A DNA stretch of 44,036 nt, taken from positions 1-44,036 of the forward strand of contig CAZJYI010000094.1 of the NCBI GenBank assembly GCA_964550025.1, given 5' to 3'. Both the position numbers and the translations under genes were made by a program. Source of the stretch: CAZJYI01 sp964550025. Lineage in GTDB: Bacteria > Verrucomicrobiota > Kiritimatiellia > UBA8416 > CAYOBW01. Each line of letters begins with the position of its first letter. Position 1 is the stretch's first letter. Below are positions 1 to 11,200 of the stretch, one piece after another. Under the pieces are notes generated by a model. It had not been told where the DNA came from and ran no database searches. It saw only the letters and a list, made by a program, of their open reading frames with translations.

Positions 1-78
1 CCCCTACAAGAAAGAGAGTTAGACAAGAAAACGTGCTGCCAGCTTTGACAGTACGTTCCGCAACCAAAGGGGGGCGAT

Positions 79-3000
79 ATGAAACGCGGGACTTTTCATC
101 ACCTCGGGATTCTGTCGACGGCCGTCACTGCAGTGGCGGCTTTTGTGTGCACGGTGGGACTGGCGGGGGCGGCGCCGTCGCCGCTGCTCTACTACGATTT
201 CGAAGAAGGCGCCGGCAGCACGATCAGCAACAAGGCACCGGGCGTCGTGACCGACGGCCTGTTGCATGGTGCGGGCTCGATCTGGACCGCGGGAGCACCG
301 GCTGGAGCGTCGCCCACCGGCGGACTGGTGTTTGACGGGATCGGTTGGACGGCCGGCGGGGTGTATGTCGAGACACAGTACGGGGCCAACCAGCTTGGCT
401 TGCGGGACACCGGCTACACGATGACGGCCTGGTTGCGCTTCACCAAGGCAGCGGGTGACGCCATGGTCTTCGGGCAGATTGCGACCGGCAGCAACTGGCT
501 GCACGACGGGTTGCGCAACAGCAGGGCGCACCTGGGACACTACGGGTCGGACATCGCCGGTGTGACCACGCTGACGACCGGTGCCTGGTACCACGTTGCA
601 TGGCAGTTCGACCAGGGGACGCAACGCGTCTTTGTCAATGGAAAGCTGGACAACGTTGCGGCGGGGAAGGTCACCGTTCGTCAGTCAGACCCCGTTGTGA
701 TTGGCGATGCCAGCTTGGCGGGGGGACGGGCGTTCCAGGGCGTTCTCGACGAGCTTACGGTCTTTGACGAGGTGCTGACGACGGAGCAGATTCAGCATCT
801 CGTTGACGGCGGAAGCCCGAATGCGTTGCCCGAAGCCGCGGGGGACGGCGAGTACTACACGGGACCCTACGGTCCCGGCGGCACCTGGAACCTGTACAAG
901 GTCGTCGGCGGTGCGGAGGGCGTGCGTGCGTCCTGGTTCCACGCGTATACGAGCTCCACCAACAACGATCCGATCGGCGGGATCGCTCCCGGTCATCTTG
1001 TTTCGATCCATTCGCGCGGCGAGCAGGAGTTCGTGCGGCGGTTGCAGCGTCCGCAGACCGTCAGTGGACAGGACCTGTATATCGGCGACACCTGGATTGG
1101 CCTGACCGACAACGACACGAACTCCGTCGGCCTGGTGTTCCCGGGGGCTCAGGAATCGGGTGATTCATCCGTCCCGCTGAACGACCGCCGTACGATTGGT
1201 TGGGTCTGGACAAGCGGGGAACCCTACGACGGATCGACCTTCATGAACTGGAGCGGGGGCGAGCCGAACGACAGCCCGTCCGAAGACGCCGTCCGGATCC
1301 ATTACAACGGCTTGTGGAGCGACTACGGCAGCGGCATTCCGGGCTCAGGCGACCCGACCAACAACCTTGTCTACATCGTGGAGTGGGATATCGGCGCGCC
1401 GACGCCGATTGTCCACGCGACGCTCGATGTGAAGCAAGTCGATCCCGTTGTTCCCGCAATGCTGCCCGGTCCCGAAGGGGGCGACGGGTCGTTCGGTGCG
1501 CATCGCGCCCAGGATGCAGGAACGATTGGCGAAATGCGGGTGGCGGCGCGGGTGCTGGCGTCCGGCGCCGGGACCATTGCCACGACGAATGCCGGTATCC
1601 CCATGATCAACACGTATGATCCGGACGTTCCCGGGGATGCGAACAGCGGCTTCTTCCCCAACAACGATCCGGTGTTCGGCGACACGCAGTACGTCACCAA
1701 CGATCCAAACTACGTGATCGTCTACAAGGGGCGAATCCGCATCGGGACAGCGGACCAGGGGCGCTGGACCTTTGGTGTGCGCTCGGACGACGGGTTCGCA
1801 CTGAGGATCGTAGGCCAGACATGGCTCTCCGCCCACGGTATGGGGTGGATCGATCACACGGATCGGTCGGTCCTGACCCACGAATACGTGACCGGCAACA
1901 GCAACACGCGGGGCGTCATCGATCTGGGCGTGGGGGACTACCTGGTGGAGTTCGTTGCCTTCCAGGGCAGCGGCGGACAGTACCAGGAGCTGTTCGCGGC
2001 CAGGGGGGAGTGGTTCAACGAGGCCGACACGGATGCCTGGCGCCTTGTAGGTTACAAGGGGATCGGGGACTACAGCGTGCCCGGCGTGATGGCGCCGGGC
2101 TGGACTGCCTGGCACTCGACACCCTTCGTGCACGGCACAATCGGAAACACCGGCGAAGCCTGGAACGCCGTGTCGCCCTATGTGGCAAGCGGCTCGAACC
2201 GGACCACTTGGGCCGACATCAATTTCCTGGACCCCGAGAGCGGGGCCGAACATGAACTTCCCAACAGTGTGCCGTTCCCGTTCGACAGCGCGGCGGACGA
2301 CAACAACGTGGCCATGTACATGACGGCCAGGCTGCAGATCCTGAGCAACGATACCTACCACCTCGGCTTTCGCGGTGACGACGGGTCCTGGCTGCAGGTG
2401 GAGGGGCAGACCTGGGACAGCATCGTCCACAACCAGACGGGGAACTCCTACATCGAGCAGGACAAGATCGCTCTCAACCAAGGGACCGGAGACAGCCGCA
2501 CGATCGGCGCCATCACGCTGCCGATCGGCGAATACACCGTCAATGCGCTGTGGTGGGAAGCGACCGGCGGCGCCAGTTTTGACCTCTTCTGCGGCAACAG
2601 CCGTGTCGGACCGCCCTACGTTGCGCTGGCGGAAGGTGGGGCCGGTGTCAGAAACGACCACGACGGGCTGTCTCTCGTGAAGGAGGAGTACGACTGGGGG
2701 GACGCGCCGGACAGCTACTCCACCCTGGCCGCCAGCATGGGCGCCAGCCACTCGGTCGTGCACGGCGCGCCGTTCCTGGGGCAGTTCATCGACATCGAGA
2801 CGAACGGCCAGCCGACGGCAGCAGCCGACGGCGATGACAACGACGGGATGGCCGACGAGGACGGAATCATGTTCATGTCCGCGTTTGTCCCCGGACTGGA
2901 TTTCACCATCATGGTCGACGGGACGTTCTCCCCGACAGACGGCGTTTTGAACGCATGGATCGACTACGACGGCGATGGCACGTGGCTCGGCCTCAATGAG

Positions 3001-6000
3001 CACGTGTTTCAGAACGTGCGGATCCCCGCGGGGGGCGTGCTGCCGTTGACCAGCACCGTACCCGTGTCCGCGGCGACCGGGACATCCTATGCCCGCTTCC
3101 GCGTCAGTTCGCAGAGGGGGATCGGCTACAACGGGTACGTGCCCGACGGGGAGGTGGAGGACTACGCGATACTGATCGAGGGAGGGGGCGGGGATGAGCT
3201 GGACTGGGGTGATGCGCCTGATCCGGCCTATCCGACCATGTCCTCCAGCACGGGAGCCTACCACATGATCGGCGGACCGTGGCTGGGTGACGGAACGGAT
3301 GTGCCCGATCCCGAGATGGACGGTCAGCAGGACCCGAACGCGCTGGGTGACGATAACAACGACGGCAACGACGACGAGGACGGGGTGGCTATCCCGGTGC
3401 TGCTCCAGGGGCAGCCGGGCAGTATTCGCGTAACGGTCGGTAGCGCGAGCGGCATCGGTGGTTGGGTGGACGGCTGGATCGACTTCGACGGCGACGGGGC
3501 CTGGTCCCCCGCCGAAAGCGTGGTCAGCGGCATGCTGTCCACCGGCACGCACGCCATCTCCGTGACGCCGCCGCGCGGCTCGGTCGTCGGGCAGACATTT
3601 GCCCGCTTCAGGATCAACTCGACGGGCGCATTGCCCCCGACGGGGGGCGCCGGTGACGGCGAGGTGGAGGACCATGAGGTGATCATCGAAGGGGAGCCTG
3701 CTGAAGAGCTGGACTGGGGCGACGCGCCGGACCCGCAGTATCCGACCATGTCCTTCAGCACGGGGGCGTACCACGTGATCGGTGGACCGTGGCTGGGTGA
3801 CGGAACGGATGTGCCTGACCCCGAGATGGACGGTCAGCAGGACCCGAACGCGCTGGGTGACGATAACAACGACGGCAACGACGACGAGGACGGGGTGGCT
3901 ATCCCGGTGCTGCTCCAGGGGCAGCCGGGCAGTATTCGCGTAACGGTCGGTAGCGCGAGCGGCATCGGTGGTTGGGTGGACGGCTGGATCGACTTCGACG
4001 GCGACGGGGCCTGGTCCCCCGCCGAAAGCGTGGTCAGCGGCATGCTGTCCACCGGCACGCACGCCATCTCCGTGACGCCGCCGCGCGGCTCGGTCGTCGG
4101 GCAGACATTTGCCCGCTTCAGGATCAACTCGACGGGCGCATTGCCCCCGACGGGGGGCGCCGGTGACGGCGAGGTGGAGGACCACGAGGTGATCATCGAA
4201 GGGGAGCCTGTTGAAGAGCTGGATTGGGGCGACGCGCCCGACCCGACCTTCCCCACGTTGGCAATCAGCACGGGCGCCTACCATGTGATCAGGGCCGGCC
4301 TGTACCTGGGATGGCTGGTGGACGCCGAGCCCGACGGTCAGCCCGACCCGCAGGCGCTGGGCGATGACATGAATCCGGTGGGGTTCCCATCGGATGAAGA
4401 CGGCGTGCAGGTCACCGCTCCAATCTACAGCGGTGGAATGGCGAACATCGACGTGATCGCGTCCGGCTCCCCCGGCGGGGCAGGGGCGACGACCTTTCTG
4501 AATGCGTGGGTCGACTTCGACAGCAACGGCTGGTGGGGTGTTTCGGAGCAGATCTTCAAGGATGTTGTTCTTGTCGCCGGGACGAACAGCCTGACGTTCA
4601 GCGTGCCGCCCGTTCGCGCCGGGAGACGGTTCGCGCGTTTCCGCTATAGCACGCAGAGCAACCTGTGGACGACGGGCGGAGCGCCCGACGGCGAGGTCGA
4701 GGACCACGCGCTGGTGATCGAGGAAGAGGCGCCGGAAGAGTTGGACTGGGGCGATGCGCCGGATCCCCTGTATCCTACGATGGCAGCCAGCACGGGGGCG
4801 TACCACGTGATCGGCGGACCGTGGCTGGGCGATGTGACCGACGTGCCCGATCGCGAAATGGACGGCCAGCAGGACCCGACAGCGCTGGGTGACGACAACG
4901 ACGGTAACGATGACGAGGACGGCGTCACCATTCCGGTGCTGGTGCAGGGACAGGCGACGAACATCACCGTCGAAGTCAATAGCCAGAACGGCCTGGGCGG
5001 CGTGCTCGAGGTCTGGATCGATTACGACGGTGACGGCGTATGGTCGCCGGTCGAGCAGGTGTTTGCCGGCCCCCAGATCAATGGTACGCACGCTATTCCC
5101 GTGACGGCACCGCCGGGCTCGGTCGTTGGGCAGACGTTTGCCCGCTTCCGGATCAGCACTATGGGCGGGCTCAGTCCGACGGGCCGCGCGTCGGACGGCG
5201 AGGTCGAAGACCACGAGGTGATCATCGAAGGGGAGCCTGTTGAAGAGCTGGATTGGGGCGACGCGCCCGACCCGACCTTTCCCACGTTGGCAATCAGCAC
5301 GGGCGCCTACCACGTGATCAGGGCCGGCCTGTACCTGGGATGGCTGGTGGATGCCGAGCCCGACGGTCAGCCCGACCCGCAGGCGCTGGGCGATGACATG
5401 AATCCGCCGGCCCTGCCGCCGGATGAAGACGGCGTGCAGGTCACCGCTCCAATCTACAGCGGCGGAATGGCGAACATCGACGTGATCGCGTCCGGCTCCC
5501 CCGGCGGGGCAGGGGCGACGACCTTTCTGAATGCGTGGGTCGACTTCGACAGCAACGGCTGGTGGGGTGTTTCGGAGCAGATCTTCAAGGATGTTGTTCT
5601 TGTCGCCGGGACGAACAGCCTGACGTTCAGCGTGCCGCCCGTTCGCGCCGGGAGACGGTTCGCGCGTTTCCGCTATAGCACGCAGAGCAACCTGTGGACG
5701 ACGGGCGGAGCGCCCGACGGCGAGGTCGAGGACCACGCGCTGGTGATCGAGGAAGAGGCGCCGGAAGAGTTGGACTGGGGCGATGCGCCGGATCCCCTGT
5801 ATCCTACGATGGCAGCCAGCACGGGGGCGTACCACGTCATCGGCGGGCCGTGGCTGGGTGACTTGAGCGATGTGCCCGATCCCGAGATGGACGGTCAGCA
5901 AGACGCGAATGCGTTGGGCGACGACAACAACGACGGAAACGATGATGAGGACGGTGTGGTGATCCCGACGCTGACGATCGGGCAGACCGCCAGTGTTCGC

Positions 6001-8055
6001 ATAACGGTCGGCAGTGCGACCGGCGGCGCCTGGGTTGACGGCTGGATTGACGCCGATGGTGACGGGACGTGGTCCCCCGCCGAGACCGTGGTCAGCGGCG
6101 TGTTGTCCACCGGTACACACTCCTTGTCGGTGACGCCGCCTCCAGGATCGGTCGTCGGACAGACGTTTGCCCGCTTCAGAATCAACTCCAGGGGCGCATT
6201 GCCCCCGACCGGTGGCGCGTCGGACGGCGAGGTGGAAGACCACGAGGTGATCATCGAAGGGGAGCCTCCCGACGAGCTGGATTGGGGCGACGCGCCCGAC
6301 CCGACCTTTCCCACGTTGGCAATCAGCACGGGCGCCTACCACGTGATCAGGGCCGGCCTGTACCTGGGATGGCTGGTGGACGCGGAGCTTGACGGTCAGC
6401 CCGACCCGCAGGCGTTGGGCGATGACATGAACCCTCCGGCGCAGCCGTCGGATGAAGACGGTGTGCAGGTCACCGCGCCCATCTACAGCGGGGGCATCGC
6501 GAATATCGATGTGATCGCGTCCGGCTCCGCCGGAGGAGTAGGGGGGACGGCCTATCTGAATGCATGGGTTGACTTCAACAGCAACGGCTGGTGGGATGCT
6601 TCGGAGCAGATCTTCACGGACCTCATCCTCGCCGCCGGGACGAACAGCCTGACGTTCAACGTGCCCCCCGTTCCCGCCGGTAGACGGTTTGCGCGGTTCC
6701 GCTATAGTACGCAGAGCAACCTGTGGACGACGGGCGGGGCCCCCGACGGCGAAGTCGAGGACCACGAGCTGGTGATCGAAGAAGAGGAACCGGAAGAGCT
6801 GGACTGGGGCGATGCGCCGGATCCCCTGTATCCCACGATGGCAGCCAGCACGGGGGCGTACCACGTCATCGGCGGGCCGTGGCTGGGTGACTTGAGCGAT
6901 GTGCCCGATGGCGAACTGGACGGCCAGCATGACCCGAACGCGCTGGGCGACGACAACTTCGACGGAAACGATGACGAGGATGGTGTGACAATCCCGCCGC
7001 TCGTCCAGGGGCAGGCGGTGAACGTTACCGTGGAGGTCAACAGCCAGAGCGGGCAGGGCGGTGGACTCGACGTCTGGATCGACTACGATGGCGATGGGAC
7101 GTGGTCGCCGTCCGAGAACGTCTTTGGCGGATCCCTGCCCGACGGCGTGCACGTCATCCCGGTGACGGCGCCGAGGAACTCAGTTGTCGGACAGACGTTC
7201 GCCCGCTTCCGGATCAGCACCTCGGGCGGGCTCAGTCCCACCGGTCGTGCCCGGGACGGCGAAGTGGAAGACCATGAGGTGACGATCACGGAGGGTCCGG
7301 GTGACGAGCACGACTGGGGAGATGCGCCGCGGCCCTATCCGACGCTGGCCATTGAGACGGGGGCGTATCACGTGATCGCCGGGCCGTTCATGGGGGCGCT
7401 GGTGGACTCGGAAACGGACGGTGTGCCGACGCTCCAGGCGGACGGGGACGACCTGAACGGCGCCATGGACGACGAGGACGGCATCACCTTCCCCGGCCCG
7501 CTGGTTCGCGGGAGCACGGCCACGGTCCTGGTCGATGCGGTCAATTCGCCGTCTACCGCGAGGATCAACGCGTGGATTGACTTCGACGGCGACGGTGCGT
7601 GGAGCACGGGAGGGACCGAACAGATCCTGGTCGATGCGGTCGCCACCGCCGGCATGACCAACACCCTGACCTTCCCGGTCCCGTGGACGGCGCGTATGGG
7701 CCGGACCTACGCGCGGTTCCGGTGCAACACTGCGGGTGGCCTGGCGCCGAGCGGCGGTGCGTTCGACGGCGAGGTGGAGGACTACGTGGTGGACATCTAC
7801 CAGCCGGACCCGGGGCCAATTCGCTTCACGGATAGCGCGTGGCAGGTGGGCGACAGGGTGAGGATCGAGTGGGTGTCGGTGAGTAACATCGAATACCAGC
7901 TCGTAAGCTCGTCAAACCTGATCACGGTGAGCAACACGGGGTGGAACCTCGAAAGGACGATTACGGGGCCCGTGAACAGCATATCGATGCCCATGCCGAG
8001 CAACATACTGTACAGGGCGATGTTCTACCGCCTTCGGACGGTGCATACCCCGTGA
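79..8055 (+). CDS. Giant secreted GEVED-repeat protein with LamG and C-type-lectin-like domains
   Basis: A 2658-residue exported protein. Residues 1-32 form a signal peptide (Lys-Arg, hydrophobic stretch, end near LAGAA), and a G-rich ribosome site (AAAGGGGGG) lies just before the ATG. Order of parts: LamG/concanavalin-like domain (about 37-245); C-type-lectin-like domain (about 268-437, with WIGL, a GEPND-type segment and a late W-S-D); two PA14-like segments (about 550-640 and 740-850, each with a G/S-DDG core); then ten GEVED modules. Each module opens with DWGDAP (nt near 2692, 3202, 3712, 4222, 4744, 5251, 5773, 6280, 6802, 7312) and closes with DGEVEDxxxxI. The Asp-rich DGDG/DEDG segments look Ca-binding. 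A tail of about 80 residues resembles C-terminal domains seen in this phylum. Lectin, LamG and PA14 parts suggest carbohydrate binding at the cell surface; that role is inference. No catalytic domain was seen. Confidence 0.93.
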   Translation: MKRGTFHHLGILSTAVTAVAAFVCTVGLAGAAPSPLLYYDFEEGAGSTISNKAPGVVTDGLLHGAGSIWTAGAPAGASPTGGLVFDGIGWTAGGVYVETQYGANQLGLRDTGYTMTAWLRFTKAAGDAMVFGQIATGSNWLHDGLRNSRAHLGHYGSDIAGVTTLTTGAWYHVAWQFDQGTQRVFVNGKLDNVAAGKVTVRQSDPVVIGDASLAGGRAFQGVLDELTVFDEVLTTEQIQHLVDGGSPNALPEAAGDGEYYTGPYGPGGTWNLYKVVGGAEGVRASWFHAYTSSTNNDPIGGIAPGHLVSIHSRGEQEFVRRLQRPQTVSGQDLYIGDTWIGLTDNDTNSVGLVFPGAQESGDSSVPLNDRRTIGWVWTSGEPYDGSTFMNWSGGEPNDSPSEDAVRIHYNGLWSDYGSGIPGSGDPTNNLVYIVEWDIGAPTPIVHATLDVKQVDPVVPAMLPGPEGGDGSFGAHRAQDAGTIGEMRVAARVLASGAGTIATTNAGIPMINTYDPDVPGDANSGFFPNNDPVFGDTQYVTNDPNYVIVYKGRIRIGTADQGRWTFGVRSDDGFALRIVGQTWLSAHGMGWIDHTDRSVLTHEYVTGNSNTRGVIDLGVGDYLVEFVAFQGSGGQYQELFAARGEWFNEADTDAWRLVGYKGIGDYSVPGVMAPGWTAWHSTPFVHGTIGNTGEAWNAVSPYVASGSNRTTWADINFLDPESGAEHELPNSVPFPFDSAADDNNVAMYMTARLQILSNDTYHLGFRGDDGSWLQVEGQTWDSIVHNQTGNSYIEQDKIALNQGTGDSRTIGAITLPIGEYTVNALWWEATGGASFDLFCGNSRVGPPYVALAEGGAGVRNDHDGLSLVKEEYDWGDAPDSYSTLAASMGASHSVVHGAPFLGQFIDIETNGQPTAAADGDDNDGMADEDGIMFMSAFVPGLDFTIMVDGTFSPTDGVLNAWIDYDGDGTWLGLNEHVFQNVRIPAGGVLPLTSTVPVSAATGTSYARFRVSSQRGIGYNGYVPDGEVEDYAILIEGGGGDELDWGDAPDPAYPTMSSSTGAYHMIGGPWLGDGTDVPDPEMDGQQDPNALGDDNNDGNDDEDGVAIPVLLQGQPGSIRVTVGSASGIGGWVDGWIDFDGDGAWSPAESVVSGMLSTGTHAISVTPPRGSVVGQTFARFRINSTGALPPTGGAGDGEVEDHEVIIEGEPAEELDWGDAPDPQYPTMSFSTGAYHVIGGPWLGDGTDVPDPEMDGQQDPNALGDDNNDGNDDEDGVAIPVLLQGQPGSIRVTVGSASGIGGWVDGWIDFDGDGAWSPAESVVSGMLSTGTHAISVTPPRGSVVGQTFARFRINSTGALPPTGGAGDGEVEDHEVIIEGEPVEELDWGDAPDPTFPTLAISTGAYHVIRAGLYLGWLVDAEPDGQPDPQALGDDMNPVGFPSDEDGVQVTAPIYSGGMANIDVIASGSPGGAGATTFLNAWVDFDSNGWWGVSEQIFKDVVLVAGTNSLTFSVPPVRAGRRFARFRYSTQSNLWTTGGAPDGEVEDHALVIEEEAPEELDWGDAPDPLYPTMAASTGAYHVIGGPWLGDVTDVPDREMDGQQDPTALGDDNDGNDDEDGVTIPVLVQGQATNITVEVNSQNGLGGVLEVWIDYDGDGVWSPVEQVFAGPQINGTHAIPVTAPPGSVVGQTFARFRISTMGGLSPTGRASDGEVEDHEVIIEGEPVEELDWGDAPDPTFPTLAISTGAYHVIRAGLYLGWLVDAEPDGQPDPQALGDDMNPPALPPDEDGVQVTAPIYSGGMANIDVIASGSPGGAGATTFLNAWVDFDSNGWWGVSEQIFKDVVLVAGTNSLTFSVPPVRAGRRFARFRYSTQSNLWTTGGAPDGEVEDHALVIEEEAPEELDWGDAPDPLYPTMAASTGAYHVIGGPWLGDLSDVPDPEMDGQQDANALGDDNNDGNDDEDGVVIPTLTIGQTASVRITVGSATGGAWVDGWIDADGDGTWSPAETVVSGVLSTGTHSLSVTPPPGSVVGQTFARFRINSRGALPPTGGASDGEVEDHEVIIEGEPPDELDWGDAPDPTFPTLAISTGAYHVIRAGLYLGWLVDAELDGQPDPQALGDDMNPPAQPSDEDGVQVTAPIYSGGIANIDVIASGSAGGVGGTAYLNAWVDFNSNGWWDASEQIFTDLILAAGTNSLTFNVPPVPAGRRFARFRYSTQSNLWTTGGAPDGEVEDHELVIEEEEPEELDWGDAPDPLYPTMAASTGAYHVIGGPWLGDLSDVPDGELDGQHDPNALGDDNFDGNDDEDGVTIPPLVQGQAVNVTVEVNSQSGQGGGLDVWIDYDGDGTWSPSENVFGGSLPDGVHVIPVTAPRNSVVGQTFARFRISTSGGLSPTGRARDGEVEDHEVTITEGPGDEHDWGDAPRPYPTLAIETGAYHVIAGPFMGALVDSETDGVPTLQADGDDLNGAMDDEDGITFPGPLVRGSTATVLVDAVNSPSTARINAWIDFDGDGAWSTGGTEQILVDAVATAGMTNTLTFPVPWTARMGRTYARFRCNTAGGLAPSGGAFDGEVEDYVVDIYQPDPGPIRFTDSAWQVGDRVRIEWVSVSNIEYQLVSSSNLITVSNTGWNLERTITGPVNSISMPMPSNILYRAMFYRLRTVHTP

Positions 8056-8100
8056 GGATGGAACAACTAAGCGACTGAGCAACCTTCATGATGCGGGTGT

Positions 8101-8212
8101 GTAGCCGCGAGCGCGGGCGAGCGGACGTCCAGCAATGCACGTCGTGTCTCCGTCTCCGCTCGCCCGTCCGCCTACGCCCAAGGCTTCGGCGGGACAGGCG
8201 CTCGTGGCTACG
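8101..8212. repeat. Long nested palindrome between convergent genes
   Basis: The 207-nt gap between the GEVED gene and the convergent sulfatase holds a two-level inverted repeat. Outer arms are 8101-8114 (GTAGCCGCGAGCGC) and 8199-8212, matching at 13 of 14 positions. Inner arms CGGGCGAGCGGA (8114-8125) and TCCGCTCGCCCG (8155-8166) match perfectly. There is no T-tract, so it is not a classical intrinsic terminator, although a hairpin here could end transcription from both sides. The outer-arm sequence recurs at 20842-20869. Confidence 0.7.
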
Positions 8213-8262
8213 GAGAACCGCTTGAAGCTCCGGTATCAAGCGTTGCTCAGTTCCGCGGCACC

Positions 8263-11200
8263 TCACCGCACGCTGAGAACCGTCCCGGTCGGCGCGAGGC
8301 GGCTGGCGGCGAAGTGGGCCTCGACCTCGTTTTGGGAAAGGACGCGGTCGTAGATGGCGACCTCGTCCATCAGGCCGCGGAAATGGTTCTGCGTCAGGCT
8401 CTTGTGCACACCGAGAACCCAGGCGCCGCCCGCATCCTCGCCTGCCTTGGTGCCCGACCCGGCCGTGGGCTTCCCGTCGATGTAGAACGTGATCGCATCG
8501 CTGGCGCCGTTCTCCTCGATCGTCATCACGAAGTGGCGCCACCGGTCCAGCCCGAACGTGAATCCCGCTGACGTTGTTGCGCCGCCGTAGTAGGAGCTCA
8601 GCGCCCCGCCATTGCCGATCAAGACGAGTGACCGCCCTTGGCCGCCGCCGTCCTGCTGGGCGAGCAGATTCTGGTTGCCTGTTCCCAGCTTGGTGACTCG
8701 AACAAACATCTCGATCGAGAAGCTGTTGCCGTTCGGATTGGTGGTGCGGTCGAGAAGCACGTAGTCACCGTTGCCGAACGTCGCCGCCGTGTCCTCAATG
8801 CCGGCGGCGCCGAAGATGACGCCATGTGCCTTCGTGCCGTGATTGGATCTTCCGCTCGAGTCCAGAACGTGGTTGGCCGGTTCGTGCTCGTCCAGCATGT
8901 AGTATCCGTGGGGATGCGCACCGCCGAGGACGGCTTCGCGGTACGACCCCTTTTCTACCAGCACGAACGCCGTGCCGATGTCGTTGTCGAAGTATCGGCC
9001 GTTGATAGCGTTGGTCTGTCCCATGCCCGCGGGAGTCATTCCGTCGATCCGGATTCGGCCGGTCGCCAGCTTGTTCGTCAGGTAGGTGCGGCCTTTGTCT
9101 GGCAGCTTCAGTACACCCGTGTCCCCGGTGAAATTGATGTACCCCGTTGAGCCTGCGGCGATGGGCTCGCCGTTGCCGCGCGCCTTGAGAAAGCCGCTGA
9201 CGATCTCGATGCTGCCCGTCACGTGGGGTGCAACCCATTGTACGTCGGCATGGCCGCCGTCCAGCCTGAACCGCCCCCCGTTACCGCCGTTCACGGTGAT
9301 GCCGTTCGTAGCGATGTAGAGATAGCCTCCCGTCATGGTGACGGCGCCCGTTGAACTAACGGCCAGTTTGCCGGGTCTCGCAATTCCCCCGGACGGGATC
9401 GTGATCGCATGCACACCCGGGTCGGGTGCGGTTGCCGCTCCCCAGTGCGAGGGATTCGCGTTGGCAGCCGAATCCCAGTCCGCCGGCGCGGCCAGCGATC
9501 CGGCGCCGCCCCACACGTAGTCGCCCGCGTGAGTAACCGTGGCCGTGACAAAGAGCGCGCTTGCCGGAATGGCCTGCTTCGAAATCCCGGGTCCCTCGTA
9601 CAGCACGTCCAGGACGTGCGCGCCCGTTCCGTGCGCGTAGGCAATGCGGATGGGGTGGAGCCCCCGGGCGAGGCGGATCGTGCCCGACACCTCGGATCCG
9701 TCGTGGTTGTAGTCGTCGTCGATGACGTTGGCGTCGTGCAGCCAGAGCAGGGCGCCCGAATCCGACGTCATGTAGAACGTGTATTCTCCGGTCTGCTGAG
9801 CTTCGACGTAGCCGCTGAACTGCATCCCGATGTTGTCGTCACGCGTGCGCATCGACAAGTCCACGCCGCCTGTCCGCCCCGTTGCGGCCGGGACCAGGGC
9901 CGCGACGTCCGGCACCCACGGCCACGTTCCTTCGTACGCGGCGTAGTTCAGACCGTTTGAACCCGAGATCCCCACTGATGGAACGTACTCGTTGTCATAG
10001 GGCCGCGACGCGCCGGAATCGGGTCGTCGGATCCGCAGCACTCGGTCCTTCATCTGCTGCTGCAGGGCCGGCATGGCTGCCGCGAGGTCGTTGGTTTCCT
10101 GGGAGTCCACGGCGACATCGTAGATCTCGAAGTCGTCCGAGTGCGACGTGACGTTGTAGCGGACACCCTTGTAACCCTCGTGAAAAACGGCCTGCATCTG
10201 CTTGCGGCTGCGATTCTTGTGCGAGGTGTCGAACTCCGGGTAGTTCGGGGTGGAACTGTTGTTGAAGTACTCCACGTAAGTCAGGGGCGGTCGCTGGGTC
10301 CCGACGCCGGTGAGCATCGGCAGAAGCGAGACGCCGTCGGTGCGCGCCGGCGGCGCGATGCCGGCGGCCGCGGCGAAAGTCGGCAGCCAGTCATGGAACT
10401 GCGACGGTTGCTCGACGATGGCACCCGTCTGCAGTGTTCCCGGCCAGCGCGCAAGGGTCGGCACGCGGATGCCGCCTTCCCAAGTGTCGCGCTTGATGCC
10501 GTCAAAGATGCCGAACGAGTCGAAAGAGCTGGGGGCGTAGGTAACGCCGGTGAGATACGATTCGCTGTGCGGGCCGTTATCGGAAGAGAAGACGACCAGC
10601 GTGTTGGTATCGATGTTCAGGTCCTGCAACGTCTTGACCAGGTCCCCCATGCAGTCGTCGATGCGGCGCACGCTCGTGGCAAAGCGCTCTTCGGCCTCCG
10701 TCCAGCCGTTGCCGGTGTAATCCGGGTGGCGGTACGAATCGATCGTGCCGGAAGCCGTGTTGATCATCGTGTTGGACGTACCGACCCACTGGATCCCGCC
10801 CATCAGCCCGCCGCCGACGGGGTAGGCCTGCGTCGGCACCTGTAGCGCGGCGTGCGGCGTGTCGTAGGCCAGGTAGACGAAGAAGGGCCGCGAAGGGTAG
10901 GCGCCGACGTGGTCGATGATCCACTGCTTCGTGCGCGCCGTGAAGAGGTCCGTCGTGTAGCACCTGTCGAGCCCCGCGGAGACCTCCGTGTCGTTCTCGT
11001 AGACCTCTTTCGGCGAACGGTGTGCACCGCTGTTTCCGGGCGGGTAGCTGTTGCCGGGATAGTGTTGGTGCCCGTCCGCGTGGCGCACGTATCCGTAGAA
11101 GTAGTCGAAGCCGCGCTCGGTCGGGTAGGCCGGCCACGCCGCCGGGCTGCCGCCGTTTCCCTGCAGACCCCACTTGCCGACCAGGGCCGTGGTGTAGCCG

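Noticed and set aside
1345..7152. A 1935-codon open frame antisense to the GEVED repeats
   Set aside because: Its product is a repeat of Arg/His/Val-rich text that mirrors the GEVED modules; GC-rich codon bias keeps the opposite frame open. No start signal or domain.
8056..8262. Intrinsic terminator at the long palindrome
   Set aside because: No run of T follows either arm, so only a hairpin or repeat call is supported.
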